A DNA stretch of 6,002 nt from a bacterium (GTDB lineage: Bacteria; Bacteroidota; Ignavibacteria; Kapaibacteriales; UBA2268), in NCBI GenBank assembly GCA_024710535.1, contig JANJUO010000564.1, positions 1 through 6,002 on the forward strand. Direction: 5' to 3'. The notes under the pieces are model-generated. The model worked only from the letters and a program-made list of their open reading frames with translations, ran no database searches and was not told the DNA's origin. Shown here in pieces: positions 5,940-6,002 of this stretch (positions are counted from its first letter, which is position 1; every line of letters starts with the position of its first letter). The position numbers and the translations under genes are program-made.

Positions 5940-6002
5940 ATAATTAATTGATAATTCAGAAATTAATTTTTAATTCTGATAGTGAAAATCTGAGTAATAT
6001 TC

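Noticed and set aside
5957..5978. Imperfect AT-rich inverted repeat (CAGAAATTAA / TTAATTCTG) upstream of the 169-aa exbD.
   Set aside because: One arm has an extra base, the stem is nearly all A-T, and no T run follows on either strand, so neither a terminator nor an operator can be supported.
5929..6002. Possible 3' end of an ExbB/TolQ gene on the minus strand.
   Set aside because: All three minus-strand frames are open from the window edge for only 10 to 14 codons and none shows a recognisable ExbB ending, so the frame cannot be chosen.
1..6002. Search by eye for CRISPR arrays, tRNA or rRNA genes, insertion-sequence ends and riboswitches.
   Set aside because: No regularly spaced repeats, cloverleaf sequence, transposase motif or structured leader was seen; the window is almost fully taken up by protein genes.

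Overview
This AT-rich window looks like chromosome of a member of the Bacteroidota/Chlorobiota/Ignavibacteriota (FCB) group. The reasons are the tandem exbD genes followed by a TonB with an NPYGAVELK-type cytoplasmic start, a signal peptide cut just before Gln, and a TonB module that runs into a phosphate-binding-protein-like lipoprotein and a long TPR protein. Clear Shine-Dalgarno sequences (AGGAG, AAGGA) precede several genes. The exact phylum cannot be settled from this sequence; Ignavibacteria/Kapabacteria-like lineages seem plausible.

Left part, plus strand (1-965): the last 33 codons of an endonuclease/exonuclease/phosphatase-family protein, recognised from its SDHCPV end motif, run directly into a trimeric-type purine nucleoside phosphorylase gene. 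Several active-site positions of the phosphorylase differ from the textbook enzyme. A perfect 17-bp hairpin with A and T runs (978-1020) separates this pair from the convergent genes and can terminate transcription in both directions.

Right part, minus strand (5928 down to 1034): six co-directional genes. In transcription order they are exbD (169 aa, GTG start), exbD (195 aa), tonB (262 aa, 1-nt overlap with exbD), a 69-aa two-helix membrane protein, a PstS-fold lipoprotein (about 307 aa, overlapping the 69-aa gene by 8 nt), and a secreted 578-aa TPR protein 6 nt further on. An intrinsic terminator lies between tonB and the 69-aa gene, so the set splits into a motor half (exbD-exbD-tonB) and an accessory half (small membrane protein, binding protein, TPR protein). 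The ExbB/TolQ-type partner is not in the window and would be expected just beyond position 6002.

Working model: the ExbD subunits, with an ExbB outside the window, use the proton gradient to drive TonB, which energises outer-membrane receptors. The lipoprotein and the TPR protein are envelope proteins of unknown role that may work with this motor. The most interesting points are the binding protein without recognisable phosphate-binding loops, the almost identical pore segments of two otherwise divergent ExbDs, and the altered phosphorylase active site. No RNA genes, mobile elements, CRISPR arrays or gene-free stretches over 300 bases were seen.
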